NCBI GenBank assembly: GCA_946055445.1
Contig: CAMGGF010000046.1
Span: 1 to 8,237 of the forward strand
DNA: 8,237 bases
Reading direction: 5' to 3'
Source: an uncultured Ruminococcus sp.
GTDB taxonomy: Bacteria; Bacillota; Clostridia; Oscillospirales; Acutalibacteraceae
Shown: piece after piece, positions 1 to 6,421 of the stretch
Layout of the letters: every line of letters starts with the position of its first letter
Numbering within the stretch: the stretch's first letter is position 1
Notes under the pieces: model-generated
Told to the model about the DNA's origin: nothing
The model's database searches: none
The model's input: the letters and a program-made list of their open reading frames with translations, nothing else
Made by a program: the position numbers and the translations under genes

Positions 1-86
1 AAACAGCGGAAATTAAGGTAGAATACACACAACATACAGAAGATGTTGTATTTCAGACGCGCGGTGCGGCAAAATTAAAGGGGTAA
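1..86 (+). CDS. C-terminal end of an upstream gene, cut by the window edge
   Basis: One frame (codons from position 3) stays open from the window edge to a TAA at 84-86 and would encode 27 residues ending FQTRGAAKLKG. The other two forward frames meet stops within the first 25 bases. The stop lies 10 bases before the pgi ATG, and the GGGG part of the likely pgi ribosome binding site overlaps the end of this frame, which is the spacing expected for two genes in one operon. The tail is mixed charged and hydrophilic and shows no recognisable domain. I do not recognise the family. It could be chance read-through of an intergenic stretch, since 27 codons is short. Confidence 0.5.
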   Translation, partial: TAEIKVEYTQHTEDVVFQTRGAAKLKG

Positions 87-96
87 ATTTTTACAA

Positions 97-1437
97 ATGG
101 CAATCAGACTTAACACAAAGTATTTAAACGATTTTATTACCGACAGCGACTATGCCGCCATTGCAGACGAAGTAAAAGCGGCGCATCAAACTTTGATGCA
201 AAAAACAGGCGAGGGCAATGATTTCCTCGGTTGGGTGGACTTGCCGGTTAATTACGATAAAGCAGAATTTGCACGCATCGAAAAAGCCGCGGCAAAAATC
301 CGTAAAGACTCCGAAGTGCTGGTGGTTATCGGCATCGGCGGCAGTTATCTCGGCGCACGCGCGGCAATCGAATTTTGCAAATCCCAAAACTACAATTTGC
401 TTTGCAAAGATACACCGCAGATATTTTTCAGCGGCAACTCCATCAGTTCTGCGGCGCTCAATGAAATTGTGGCACTTTGCGAAAATAAGGACTTTTCGGT
501 GAATGTCATTTCCAAATCGGGCACCACCACGGAGCCTGCGGTTTCCTTCCGCATTTTCCGTGAATTGCTTGAAAAGAAATACGGCAAAGCGGAAGCGGCA
601 AAGCGTATTTATGTTACGACTGACCGCGCAAAAGGGACTTTAAAAGAACTTTCCGACGAAGAAGGCTATGAAACCTTTGTTGTGCCGGACGATGTCGGCG
701 GCAGATACTCTGTTTTAACCGCTGTCGGCCTTTTGCCGATTGCCGCGGCAGGCATTGATATCGCCGCGATGATGCAAGGCGCCGCCGATGCAAGAACGGC
801 ATATGCCGCAGACGATATAAATGAAAACGATTGCTGTAAATACGCGGCAATTCGCAATATTCTGTACCGCAAAGGCAAGAAAGTCGAAATGATGGTTGCC
901 TATGAACCCGATTACACGATGATGAACGAATGGTTCAAACAACTGTTCGGTGAGTCCGAGGGCAAATGCGGCAAGGGCTTGTTCCCGGCAAGCGCGGTGT
1001 TCTCCACCGATTTGCATTCGATGGGGCAGTATATTCAAGAGGGCGAGCGCGTCCTGTTTGAAACCGCCGTGGTCTTTGACAAACCCAAAACCGAAGTCAC
1101 CATCGGTACCGATGCAAAAAATGCCGACGGGCTGAACTTCCTTGCGGGCAAAACCATGGCGTATGTCAACCGTAAAGCGTTTGAGGGTACAGTGCTTGCA
1201 CATGTGGACGGCGGCGTGCCGAATGTGGTGCTTGAAATCCCCGAAATGGACGCATACAACTTCGGCTATCTCGTATATTTCTTGGAAACGGTTTGCGCGG
1301 TTTCGGGTTATACTTTGGGGGTAAATCCCTTTAACCAACCGGGCGTGGAAAGTTATAAACGCAATATGTTTGCGCTTTTGGGCAAACCCGGTTACGAAGA
1401 AATGACCAAAGCGCTGGAAGCGCGGCTCGGTCTGTAA
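97..1437 (+). CDS. pgi: Glucose-6-phosphate isomerase
   Basis: Interconverts glucose 6-phosphate and fructose 6-phosphate in the cytoplasm, the second step of glycolysis and a reversible step of gluconeogenesis. The 446-residue length matches the short Firmicutes form rather than the ~550-residue E. coli form. Seen in order: the first SIS-domain loop GIGGSYLGA (79-87); the sugar-phosphate loop SKSGTTTEP (139-147); family signature DVGGRYS with catalytic-type Arg203 (199-205); GESEGK with the expected catalytic Glu286; STDLHSMGQ with His307; and the C-terminal signature VESYKRN with Lys421, which supplies the ring-opening residue. All key residues are present, so the enzyme should be active. 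The start MAIRLNTKY fits the family. The likely ribosome binding site AAAGGGG (77-83) sits a rather long 13 bases upstream. No promoter is visible before it, so it is probably co-transcribed with the cut gene upstream. Confidence 0.97.
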   Translation: MAIRLNTKYLNDFITDSDYAAIADEVKAAHQTLMQKTGEGNDFLGWVDLPVNYDKAEFARIEKAAAKIRKDSEVLVVIGIGGSYLGARAAIEFCKSQNYNLLCKDTPQIFFSGNSISSAALNEIVALCENKDFSVNVISKSGTTTEPAVSFRIFRELLEKKYGKAEAAKRIYVTTDRAKGTLKELSDEEGYETFVVPDDVGGRYSVLTAVGLLPIAAAGIDIAAMMQGAADARTAYAADDINENDCCKYAAIRNILYRKGKKVEMMVAYEPDYTMMNEWFKQLFGESEGKCGKGLFPASAVFSTDLHSMGQYIQEGERVLFETAVVFDKPKTEVTIGTDAKNADGLNFLAGKTMAYVNRKAFEGTVLAHVDGGVPNVVLEIPEMDAYNFGYLVYFLETVCAVSGYTLGVNPFNQPGVESYKRNMFALLGKPGYEEMTKALEARLGL

Positions 1438-1450
1438 TGTGTTTTTTCAT

Positions 1451-1479
1451 TTGTCTTACCCCGCACGGGCGGTTATAAT
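1451..1479 (+). promoter_or_regulatory. Sigma-A-type promoter for the small P-loop gene
   Basis: A TTGTCT -35 box (1451-1456) and a perfect TATAAT -10 box (1474-1479) are separated by 17 bases. Transcription would start near 1486, almost at the AGGAGGAG ribosome binding site (1488-1495), giving a very short leader. The match is by eye; the -35 has four of six consensus bases. Confidence 0.7.
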
Positions 1480-1501
1480 AAATATGCAGGAGGAGACTAC
1501 T

Positions 1502-1921
1502 ATGGTATCTCTTATTATCGGCCACAAAGGCTCAGGAAAAACAAAACTGCTGGTTGAAAAAGTAAACGCGGCAATCGAAAAATCCAACGGCAATGTTATT
1601 TGCGTGGAAAAAGAAACCAAACTTACATATGATGTAAGTTACCGCGCGCGCTTGGTTGCGACGGACAGTTTTTCGGTTTCCGGTTTTGATGCGCTTTACG
1701 GCTTTTTAAGCGGGCTTTGCGCCGGCGACCACGATATTACCGACATCTTTGTAGATGCGACCTTCCGCATCGGCGGCAGAGATTACGAGGCACTTGCCGA
1801 CTTCTTGAAAAAAGTTGACGAACTCGGCGCAATGACCGATACCGAGTTTACTTTCACGGTTTCGACCGACCTCGAAAATCTCCCGGAGAAAATGTTTGCA
1901 TACTGCAAAAAAATCAACTGA
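1502..1921 (+). CDS. Small P-loop ATP-binding protein of unknown function (often labelled 'PilT-like' in Clostridia)
   Basis: A 139-residue cytoplasmic protein. A Walker A motif GHKGSGKT lies at residues 7-14, immediately after the first beta strand (MVSLII), and a Walker B-like hydrophobic strand ending in Asp (DIFVD, 81-85) follows. The remainder looks like alternating helix and strand, including FDALYGFLSGLCAGDHDI around 62-79. From memory, clostridial genomes carry a family of ~140-residue proteins of this pattern with conserved GxKGxGKT, FYGFL and DI..I..D segments; these are sometimes called twitching motility protein PilT, but true PilT is much longer and this protein lacks its hallmark boxes, so no role in motility should be assumed. 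The ATG at 1502 is chosen because AGGAGGAG lies six bases upstream; an earlier in-frame start at 1439 would begin upstream of the promoter. The partner or substrate is unknown. Confidence 0.85.
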   Translation: MVSLIIGHKGSGKTKLLVEKVNAAIEKSNGNVICVEKETKLTYDVSYRARLVATDSFSVSGFDALYGFLSGLCAGDHDITDIFVDATFRIGGRDYEALADFLKKVDELGAMTDTEFTFTVSTDLENLPEKMFAYCKKIN

Positions 1922-1935
1922 TGGGTTGTTCTCAA

Positions 1936-1969
1936 AAAGCCGTTGTGTTCCCACAGCGGCTTTCTTTTT
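1936..1969 (+). terminator. Intrinsic terminator after the P-loop gene
   Basis: A 12-bp stem (1936-1947 with 1952-1963, AAAGCCG pairing with CGGCTTT, one G-U pair) closes a TTCC loop and runs into a T-rich tract ending at 1969. It starts 15 bases after the P-loop gene's stop. The ribosome binding site of the next gene begins at 1973, leaving no room for another promoter. Confidence 0.85.
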
Positions 1970-1986
1970 GTGAGAGGAAGAATCGT

Positions 1987-2847
1987 ATGAAGCGTGTTTT
2001 TTGTCTGCTTTTGTGCATCTGTTTATTTGTGCCGTTTGTCGGCTGTGAAATCAAAGGCGCAGAGAAAGCGTTTTATGATATTCCGTTTGAAAGTGAAACA
2101 ACAGCACTTGTTATGCTTGCGGACAGCGCGCAAAATGCCCAAAACGAATACCGCTTTTTCACTTCCGCCGAGGATTTTCAAAAGGGTTTGGCGGCGTTGG
2201 CACAAACTTTTGACCTTTCCGCCGTTGCCGAAGGGGAAACCAAGTCTTTTGAGACGCTTGCCGAGAAATATACAGAGGCGTTTTTTAAGGATAAGGTTTT
2301 GCTGTTCGTAAAGCGTTATCATGCCACCGAGGCGGTTTTGGAACTGCAATCCATGGATGCGGTAAACAATGCGTTTCAAATCCACGCGCAACTTGCAAGC
2401 GGTGCGCCTGTCGCTTCCGTGTACCGCGTATATTTGTTGGCGTTTGACAAACAGTATTATTTGTCGGCGGATTCGACCGTCGATGTAGACACGCAGTCCG
2501 TAGAGCCCCAAACCGAGCCCTACGAAAACCATTTGACGGTGGCTGTCGGTAACCGTTACAAAGTGATTGCCGATGACGAGGCGGCAGACGCGCTGATTGC
2601 GCAAATTCGCGGGATGGAGTTGACGCCGTCGGACTATAACCCGGATAACCATTCGCATACCGCAGGGGATATTGCGGTGGTCGGGCGCGGCTGTTATGCT
2701 GTGTTTACCGACGATTACATAGCCGTCGGGCTTTCGGTGTACGCGCCGAACAGCACGGCGAAACAAACGGTTGCAGACGCCTACCAAACGCTTCCCGGCA
2801 CCATCTTGACGATGGAAACTGTCACAGAAGCGGAAGAGGACGCTTGA
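1987..2847 (+). CDS. Predicted lipoprotein of unknown function
   Basis: A 286-residue protein starting MKRVFCLLLCICLFVPFVGC. Two positive residues, a hydrophobic stretch, and Cys20 preceded by Phe-Val-Gly form a lipobox-type signal peptide, so the mature protein is probably lipidated at Cys20 and anchored on the outer face of the membrane. Phe at -3 is less usual than Leu, and three further cysteines (6, 10, 12) lie in the hydrophobic core. The mature part has no membrane segment. It contains FFKDKVLLFVKRYH (about 98-111), which resembles FFKDKALV-type strands I recall in clostridial hypothetical secreted proteins, and an acidic tail ending TEAEEDA. I do not recognise a defined domain. ATG 1987 is chosen because AGAGGAAG lies six bases before it and because an earlier ATG at 1921 would place a terminator hairpin inside the coding region and add 22 residues before the signal peptide. 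It has no promoter of its own in the gap, so it depends on read-through or an unseen internal promoter. Confidence 0.8.
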   Translation: MKRVFCLLLCICLFVPFVGCEIKGAEKAFYDIPFESETTALVMLADSAQNAQNEYRFFTSAEDFQKGLAALAQTFDLSAVAEGETKSFETLAEKYTEAFFKDKVLLFVKRYHATEAVLELQSMDAVNNAFQIHAQLASGAPVASVYRVYLLAFDKQYYLSADSTVDVDTQSVEPQTEPYENHLTVAVGNRYKVIADDEAADALIAQIRGMELTPSDYNPDNHSHTAGDIAVVGRGCYAVFTDDYIAVGLSVYAPNSTAKQTVADAYQTLPGTILTMETVTEAEEDA

Positions 2848-2881
2848 TTTTGTAAATTTTACGAAAACAGAAAAGTTTTTG

Positions 2882-2910
2882 TTGACAAAACGGCGTTGAG
2901 CCTATATAAT
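2882..2910 (+). promoter_or_regulatory. Consensus sigma-A promoter for yceD-rpmF
   Basis: A perfect TTGACA -35 box (2882-2887) and a perfect TATAAT -10 box (2905-2910) are separated by exactly 17 bases. The bases upstream (2847-2880) are A/T-rich with A and T runs, like an UP element. Transcription would start near 2917, giving a leader of about 20 bases. A promoter this strong fits ribosomal protein output. It is the best promoter match in the window. Confidence 0.9.
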
Positions 2911-2938
2911 ATTTTTTGCGTTAGTTTAGAGGTATATT

Positions 2939-3418
2939 ATGTTTATTGAATTGGAGCCTATTTTTAACAACATCGGTGCGCAAAAACCGTTTTCGTATTC
3001 GTTCGTTTTGGACGATTGCGAAATCCGCGAGCCTGCAAAGGTTTCGGGCGTTGTTGAAAATCGCGCGGGTGTGGTCACCTTGACTGCCGACACCGTTTTG
3101 GAATACGAAACCGTGTGCGACCGTTGCTTAAAGCCCCTTTCTTTAAAACTGCAAAAGCAGTTTACCCACACGCTTGTCTCTGCGCTCAATGATGAGGACA
3201 ATGACGATTTTATTTTGGTCGAAGATATGCATTTCGATTTAGATGAACTTTTGCGTGAGGATATTTTGCTGAATATACCGACCAAGGAACTTTGCACACC
3301 GGATTGCAAAGGGTTGTGCCCGATGTGCGGGGCAGATTTGAATGTTGCCGCCTGTTCCTGTAAGCCGCCTGTGGACCCGCGCCTTGCGGTGTTGCAGTCG
3401 TTGCTTGACAACGAATAA
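2939..3418 (+). CDS. yceD: YceD family protein (DUF177), 23S rRNA/L32 accumulation factor
   Basis: A 159-residue cytoplasmic protein of the YceD/DUF177 family, which in E. coli and plants is linked to accumulation of 23S rRNA and is almost always encoded next to rpmF. Visible family marks: CDRC (60-63) in the middle beta region, an acidic stretch (85-92), then a cysteine cluster CTPDCKGLCPMC (119-130) with further CSC (139-141), and the typical DPRLAVLQSLL ending (147-156). The cysteine cluster looks able to bind a metal; metal binding is inference. The start has AGAGG six bases upstream. It is the first gene after the strong promoter and ends 33 bases before rpmF, so the two are co-transcribed. 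Its direct biochemical activity is not established. Confidence 0.93.
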   Translation: MFIELEPIFNNIGAQKPFSYSFVLDDCEIREPAKVSGVVENRAGVVTLTADTVLEYETVCDRCLKPLSLKLQKQFTHTLVSALNDEDNDDFILVEDMHFDLDELLREDILLNIPTKELCTPDCKGLCPMCGADLNVAACSCKPPVDPRLAVLQSLLDNE

Positions 3419-3451
3419 CCGTAATATTTTAACATAAGGAGAGCAAAGAAA

Positions 3452-3637
3452 ATGGCAGTACCGAAGAGAAGAGTTTCCAAAACGAGAAGAGATAAAAGAC
3501 GCTCCAGCGTCTGGAAAATGAACGCTCCCGAACTTCAAAAGTGCCCGAACTGCGGCGAGTTCAAAAGAACCCACAGAGTTTGCGCCGAGTGCGGCTACTA
3601 CAACGGCAGACAGGTCGTTGTGAAAGAAGAAGCATAA
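3452..3637 (+). CDS. rpmF: 50S ribosomal protein L32 (bL32)
   Basis: A 61-residue basic protein of the large ribosomal subunit. The start MAVPKRRVSKTRRDKRRS is the standard L32 opening, and residues 31-47 form a Cys4 zinc ribbon (CPNC, nine residues, CAEC). This is the zinc-binding (C+) form; some bacteria also carry a cysteine-free copy, which is not present here. The ribosome binding site AAGGAGAG (3436-3443) is strong and eight bases from the ATG. It is co-transcribed with yceD from 2882-2910 and is followed by a terminator. In many Firmicutes plsX follows rpmF; here it does not. Confidence 0.98.
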   Translation: MAVPKRRVSKTRRDKRRSSVWKMNAPELQKCPNCGEFKRTHRVCAECGYYNGRQVVVKEEA

Positions 3638-3663
3638 TTTTTTCAAATTGATTTTGTGTGTCG

Positions 3664-3697
3664 AAAGGTGGAGAAGGTTTTGCTTCCCCGCCTTTTT
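3664..3697 (+). terminator. Intrinsic terminator after rpmF, possibly an attenuator for the next gene
   Basis: A 13-bp stem (3664-3676 with 3683-3695; one G-U pair and one A-C mismatch) closes a six-base loop and runs into TTTTT (3693-3697). The next gene's ribosome binding site starts only 11 bases later (3708) and there is no room for a promoter between them. The stem's right arm could also pair with that ribosome binding site (see findings). Confidence 0.75.
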
Positions 3698-3707
3698 CTC
3701 GTGTAGT

Positions 3708-3726
3708 AAGGTGGTGAAAAACCGTG
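3708..3726 (+). promoter_or_regulatory. Ribosome binding site and GTG start of the radical SAM gene
   Basis: AAGGTGGTG (3708-3716) differs by one base from the ideal AAGGAGGTG and lies seven bases before GTG at 3724-3726. It fixes the non-ATG start. The predicted protein then begins directly with its PDZ-like domain, as expected for this family. Confidence 0.8.
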
Positions 3727-5031
3727 TCGGTTGTCATACAGTCGGTGAAACGATTCTCCCGCAGTTGGTTTGCGGGTGTGCGCGCAGGGGACAGCCTCTT
3801 AACTTTGGACGGGTACGAAATTGAAGATGTATTGGACTACGATTTTCGTTTGAGTTTTGCACCCGTAACCGCGGTGTTTCAATGCGGCAACAAACAAAAA
3901 TCCGTGCAGTTTAAAACAGCGGACACAGGGCTTCAATTTTCCACCTATTTAATGGACAAACAGCAGCACTGCAAAAATAAATGCATTTTCTGCTTTATTG
4001 ACCAAATGCCTGCGGGCATGCGCGAAAGTCTGTATTTTAAAGATGATGACTCGCGTCTTTCGTTTTTGTTCGGCAATTATATTACGCTGACCAACATTTC
4101 CGAACACGAAATCGAGCGCATTATCCAAATGCACATCAGCCCTGTCAATATTTCCGTGCACACAATGCATCCGCAACTGCGCGTGGAAATGATGAAAAAC
4201 AAGCACGCGGGTGAAGCGCTTTCCGTATTGCAACGCTTTGCCGATGCGGGCATAGGGATGAATACACAACTCGTGCTTTGTCCCGGTATCAATGATGGCA
4301 AAGAACTGGAATACAGCCTGCAAGAACTTGCAAAACTGTATCCTGCGGTGCAAAGCATTGCCGCCGTGCCCGTGGGATTGACGAAATTTCGGGAAGGGCT
4401 TTGCCCGCTTAAACCGTATACGAAAGAAACGGCGGGGGAGGTTATTGATATTCTTGAATCCTTCTCCAAAAAGTTTAAAGCGGAACACGGTGTGCGCCTT
4501 TGCTACCCGGCAGACGAATTTTTCATAAAAGCCGAGCGCCCGTTGCCAAACGGCGACTATTACGACGGCTATCCGCAAATCGACAACGGTGTGGGGCTTT
4601 GGACTTCGTTGAAAGAAGAGTTTTACGAAGCACTTGGGATTTGCACGCAAAAATCCAAGTATCAAAAACTGACTTTGGCAACCGGCGCGGCAGCGTATCC
4701 GTTGCTTTGCGAATTATGTGCCGCGGCAGAGCAGAAAATCGGTTGCAAAATCGAAGTTGTCAAAATTATCAATCACTTTTTCGGTGAACAAATCACCGTT
4801 GCAGGGCTTTTAACGGGCAAAGATTTACTCGAACAACTGAAAGACCGCGATTTGGGTGAGGCATTGCTCATTCCGCTTGTGATGACGATTGACTATACTT
4901 CCCATTCGACCGAAAACAATAAATTTTTAGACGATATTACCTTGAAAGAAGCAGAAAAAGCGCTCGGCGTGCCTGCCATTCCGACGGGCAATGTCGGGGA
5001 AGAACTGCTTTCCAACCTTTTGGGGGTGTAA
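3724..5031 (+). CDS. PDZ/radical SAM protein of the DUF512 family
   Basis: A 435-residue cytoplasmic protein. The N-terminal ~60 residues look like a PDZ-type domain (VQSVKRFSRSWFAGVRAGD, then LLTLDGYEIEDVLDYDF). A radical SAM-type CxxxCxxC cluster follows at Cys83, Cys87 and Cys90, in the context CKNKCIFCFIDQMP, with the family stretch KDDDSRLSFLFGNYITLTN after it. The TIM-barrel part contains NISVHTMHP and VLCPGINDG. The C-terminal DUF512 region includes NHFFGEQITVAGLLTGKDL. The cluster should bind a 4Fe-4S centre that cleaves S-adenosylmethionine, but the substrate of this family is unknown to me. Its start is GTG with AAGGTGGTG seven bases before it. It ends two bases before der, a pairing often seen in Clostridia, which suggests a link to ribosome assembly or RNA modification; that is inference. 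It has no promoter of its own and sits just behind the rpmF terminator. Confidence 0.92.
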   Translation: MSVVIQSVKRFSRSWFAGVRAGDSLLTLDGYEIEDVLDYDFRLSFAPVTAVFQCGNKQKSVQFKTADTGLQFSTYLMDKQQHCKNKCIFCFIDQMPAGMRESLYFKDDDSRLSFLFGNYITLTNISEHEIERIIQMHISPVNISVHTMHPQLRVEMMKNKHAGEALSVLQRFADAGIGMNTQLVLCPGINDGKELEYSLQELAKLYPAVQSIAAVPVGLTKFREGLCPLKPYTKETAGEVIDILESFSKKFKAEHGVRLCYPADEFFIKAERPLPNGDYYDGYPQIDNGVGLWTSLKEEFYEALGICTQKSKYQKLTLATGAAAYPLLCELCAAAEQKIGCKIEVVKIINHFFGEQITVAGLLTGKDLLEQLKDRDLGEALLIPLVMTIDYTSHSTENNKFLDDITLKEAEKALGVPAIPTGNVGEELLSNLLGV

Positions 5032-5033
5032 CT

Positions 5034-6377
5034 ATGGCAAGACCGGTTGTAGCGATTGTCGGCAGACCGAATGTCGGCAAAAGCACTTTGTTTAACAAAT
5101 TGGTCGGCAAACGGCTCTCGATTGTCGACGATACCCCGGGCGTCACGCGTGACCGCATTTACGGCGACTGTGAATGGCTGGGGCACAATATGTTGCTTGT
5201 CGATACAGGCGGCATAGAACCGTATTCCGACGATATTATTCTGTCGCAGATGCGCCGTCAGGCAGAATTGGCGATTGACAGTGCCGATGTTATCATATTG
5301 GTGACGGATTTGCGCACGGGCGTGGTGGCCACCGACCAGGAAGTCGCGGCAATGCTCCAAAAAAGCGGCAAACCGATTGTGCTGTGCGTCAATAAATGCG
5401 ATACCATCGGTGAAATACCGCCCGAATTTTACGAGTTTTATAATCTCGGCCTCGGTGACCCCGTGGCGGTTTCCTCTGTGCACGGTCACGGCACGGGCGA
5501 CCTTTTGGACGAAGTTTTAAAATATCTGCCCGAGCAAACCGAGGACGAATTTGACGGCGAAACCGTGCGAGTGGCGGTCATCGGCAAACCGACTGTCGGC
5601 AAATCCTCGCTGATTAACGCCATTTCGGGCGAAAATCGCGCGATTGTATCCGATATTGCGGGCACCACGCGTGACGCAACCGACACGCTGGTCGAAAATC
5701 AATTCGGCAATTTTGTATTTATCGATACCGCAGGGCTTCGCCGCAAAAGCAAGGTCGAGGACCAAATCGAAAAATATTCCGTTATCCGCGCGAGAATGGC
5801 GGTCGAACGCGCCGATGTATGCGTGATTATGATTGACGGTACGGAAGGCTTTACCGAGCAGGACTCGAAAGTTGCAGGCATCGCACACGACCTCGGCAAA
5901 GCGTGTATAATCGCGGTGAACAAATGGGACGCCGTGACAAAAGACGATAAAACGATGGATAAAGAACGCAAAAAACTGATGAACGATTTTTCGTTTATGA
6001 GTTACGCACCGATTATCTTTATTTCCGCCAAAACGGGGCAGCGGCTTGACCGCCTGTTTGAACTGATTAAATTTGTCAACGAGCAAAATGCCATGCGCAT
6101 TTCTACGGGCAAATTAAACGAGGTGTTGGCAGATGCCACAACCCGCGTTCAGCCGCCCACAGACAAAGGCAAACGCCTGAAAATTTATTATATGACGCAA
6201 GCGTCCACCCGCCCGCCGACATTCGTTTGCTTTGTCAACAGCAAGGATTTGTTTCATTACAGTTATCAACGCTATATTGACAACCAAATCCGTGAGGTCT
6301 TCGGGCTTGAGGGCACACCCACGCGCTTCATCATTCGTGAACGCGAAGGCAGAAACGGTAAAAAAGATACAAAATAA
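5034..6377 (+). CDS. der: Ribosome assembly GTPase Der (EngA)
   Basis: An essential GTPase with two tandem G domains and a C-terminal KH-like domain that helps late 50S subunit assembly. The 447-residue length is normal. G domain 1: GRPNVGKS (10-17), DTGG (57-60), NKCD (120-123). An acidic linker (about 168-176) follows. G domain 2: GKPTVGKS (184-191), GTTRD (210-214), DTAG (231-234), NKWD (296-299), SAK (331-333). The KH-like domain (about 352-436) has the family stretch RPPTFVCFVN (393-402) and ends RFIIRER. Oddly, the second P-loop has Thr187 where the family normally has Asn (ACT instead of AAT/AAC). The start ATG is two bases after the DUF512 stop, with GGGGGTG (5022-5028) as a modest ribosome binding site overlapping that stop, so translation is probably coupled. 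plsY, a frequent downstream neighbour in Firmicutes, is absent. Confidence 0.98.
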   Translation: MARPVVAIVGRPNVGKSTLFNKLVGKRLSIVDDTPGVTRDRIYGDCEWLGHNMLLVDTGGIEPYSDDIILSQMRRQAELAIDSADVIILVTDLRTGVVATDQEVAAMLQKSGKPIVLCVNKCDTIGEIPPEFYEFYNLGLGDPVAVSSVHGHGTGDLLDEVLKYLPEQTEDEFDGETVRVAVIGKPTVGKSSLINAISGENRAIVSDIAGTTRDATDTLVENQFGNFVFIDTAGLRRKSKVEDQIEKYSVIRARMAVERADVCVIMIDGTEGFTEQDSKVAGIAHDLGKACIIAVNKWDAVTKDDKTMDKERKKLMNDFSFMSYAPIIFISAKTGQRLDRLFELIKFVNEQNAMRISTGKLNEVLADATTRVQPPTDKGKRLKIYYMTQASTRPPTFVCFVNSKDLFHYSYQRYIDNQIREVFGLEGTPTRFIIREREGRNGKKDTK

Positions 6378-6380
6378 TAC

Positions 6381-6415
6381 AAAAGCAACCGTGCGAAACG
6401 AGCACGGTTGCTTTT
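6381..6415 (+). terminator. Strong intrinsic terminator after der, probably bidirectional
   Basis: A perfect 14-bp stem (6381-6394 with 6402-6415; AAAAGCAACCGTGC and its complement) with a seven-base loop GAAACGA begins three bases after the der stop. The stem itself ends in TTTT on either strand. Read on the minus strand, it is followed by a T-rich stretch, so it may also stop transcripts of the convergent LRR gene. Confidence 0.92.
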
Positions 6416-6421
6416 CTGTGT

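Noticed and set aside
715..1338. A 207-codon open frame on the minus strand inside pgi
   Set aside because: It lies fully within a well-conserved gene, gives a low-complexity His/Cys-rich product with no domain, and has no promoter or ribosome binding site signal.
1411..1447. A short GC hairpin at the end of pgi followed by a T run, as a possible terminator
   Set aside because: The stem is only four to five base pairs, lies in the coding region, and is separated from the T run by 18 bases.
1439..1501. An earlier in-frame ATG for the P-loop protein, adding 21 residues
   Set aside because: It lies upstream of the promoter and the AGGAGGAG site, and the Walker A protein normally starts with the short beta strand that follows ATG 1502.
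1815..1843. A TTGACG box inside the P-loop gene as a promoter for the lipoprotein
   Set aside because: The best -10 match at the right distance has only three of six consensus bases.
1921..1986. An upstream in-frame ATG (1921) that overlaps the P-loop gene's TGA and would extend the lipoprotein by 22 residues
   Set aside because: It would put a terminator hairpin inside the coding region, has no good ribosome binding site, and would bury the signal peptide behind a charged 22-residue extension.
2023..2787. A 254-codon open frame on the minus strand opposite the lipoprotein gene
   Set aside because: The product is rich in Arg, His and Val in the manner of an antisense shadow, while the forward frame has a signal peptide, lipobox and ribosome binding site.
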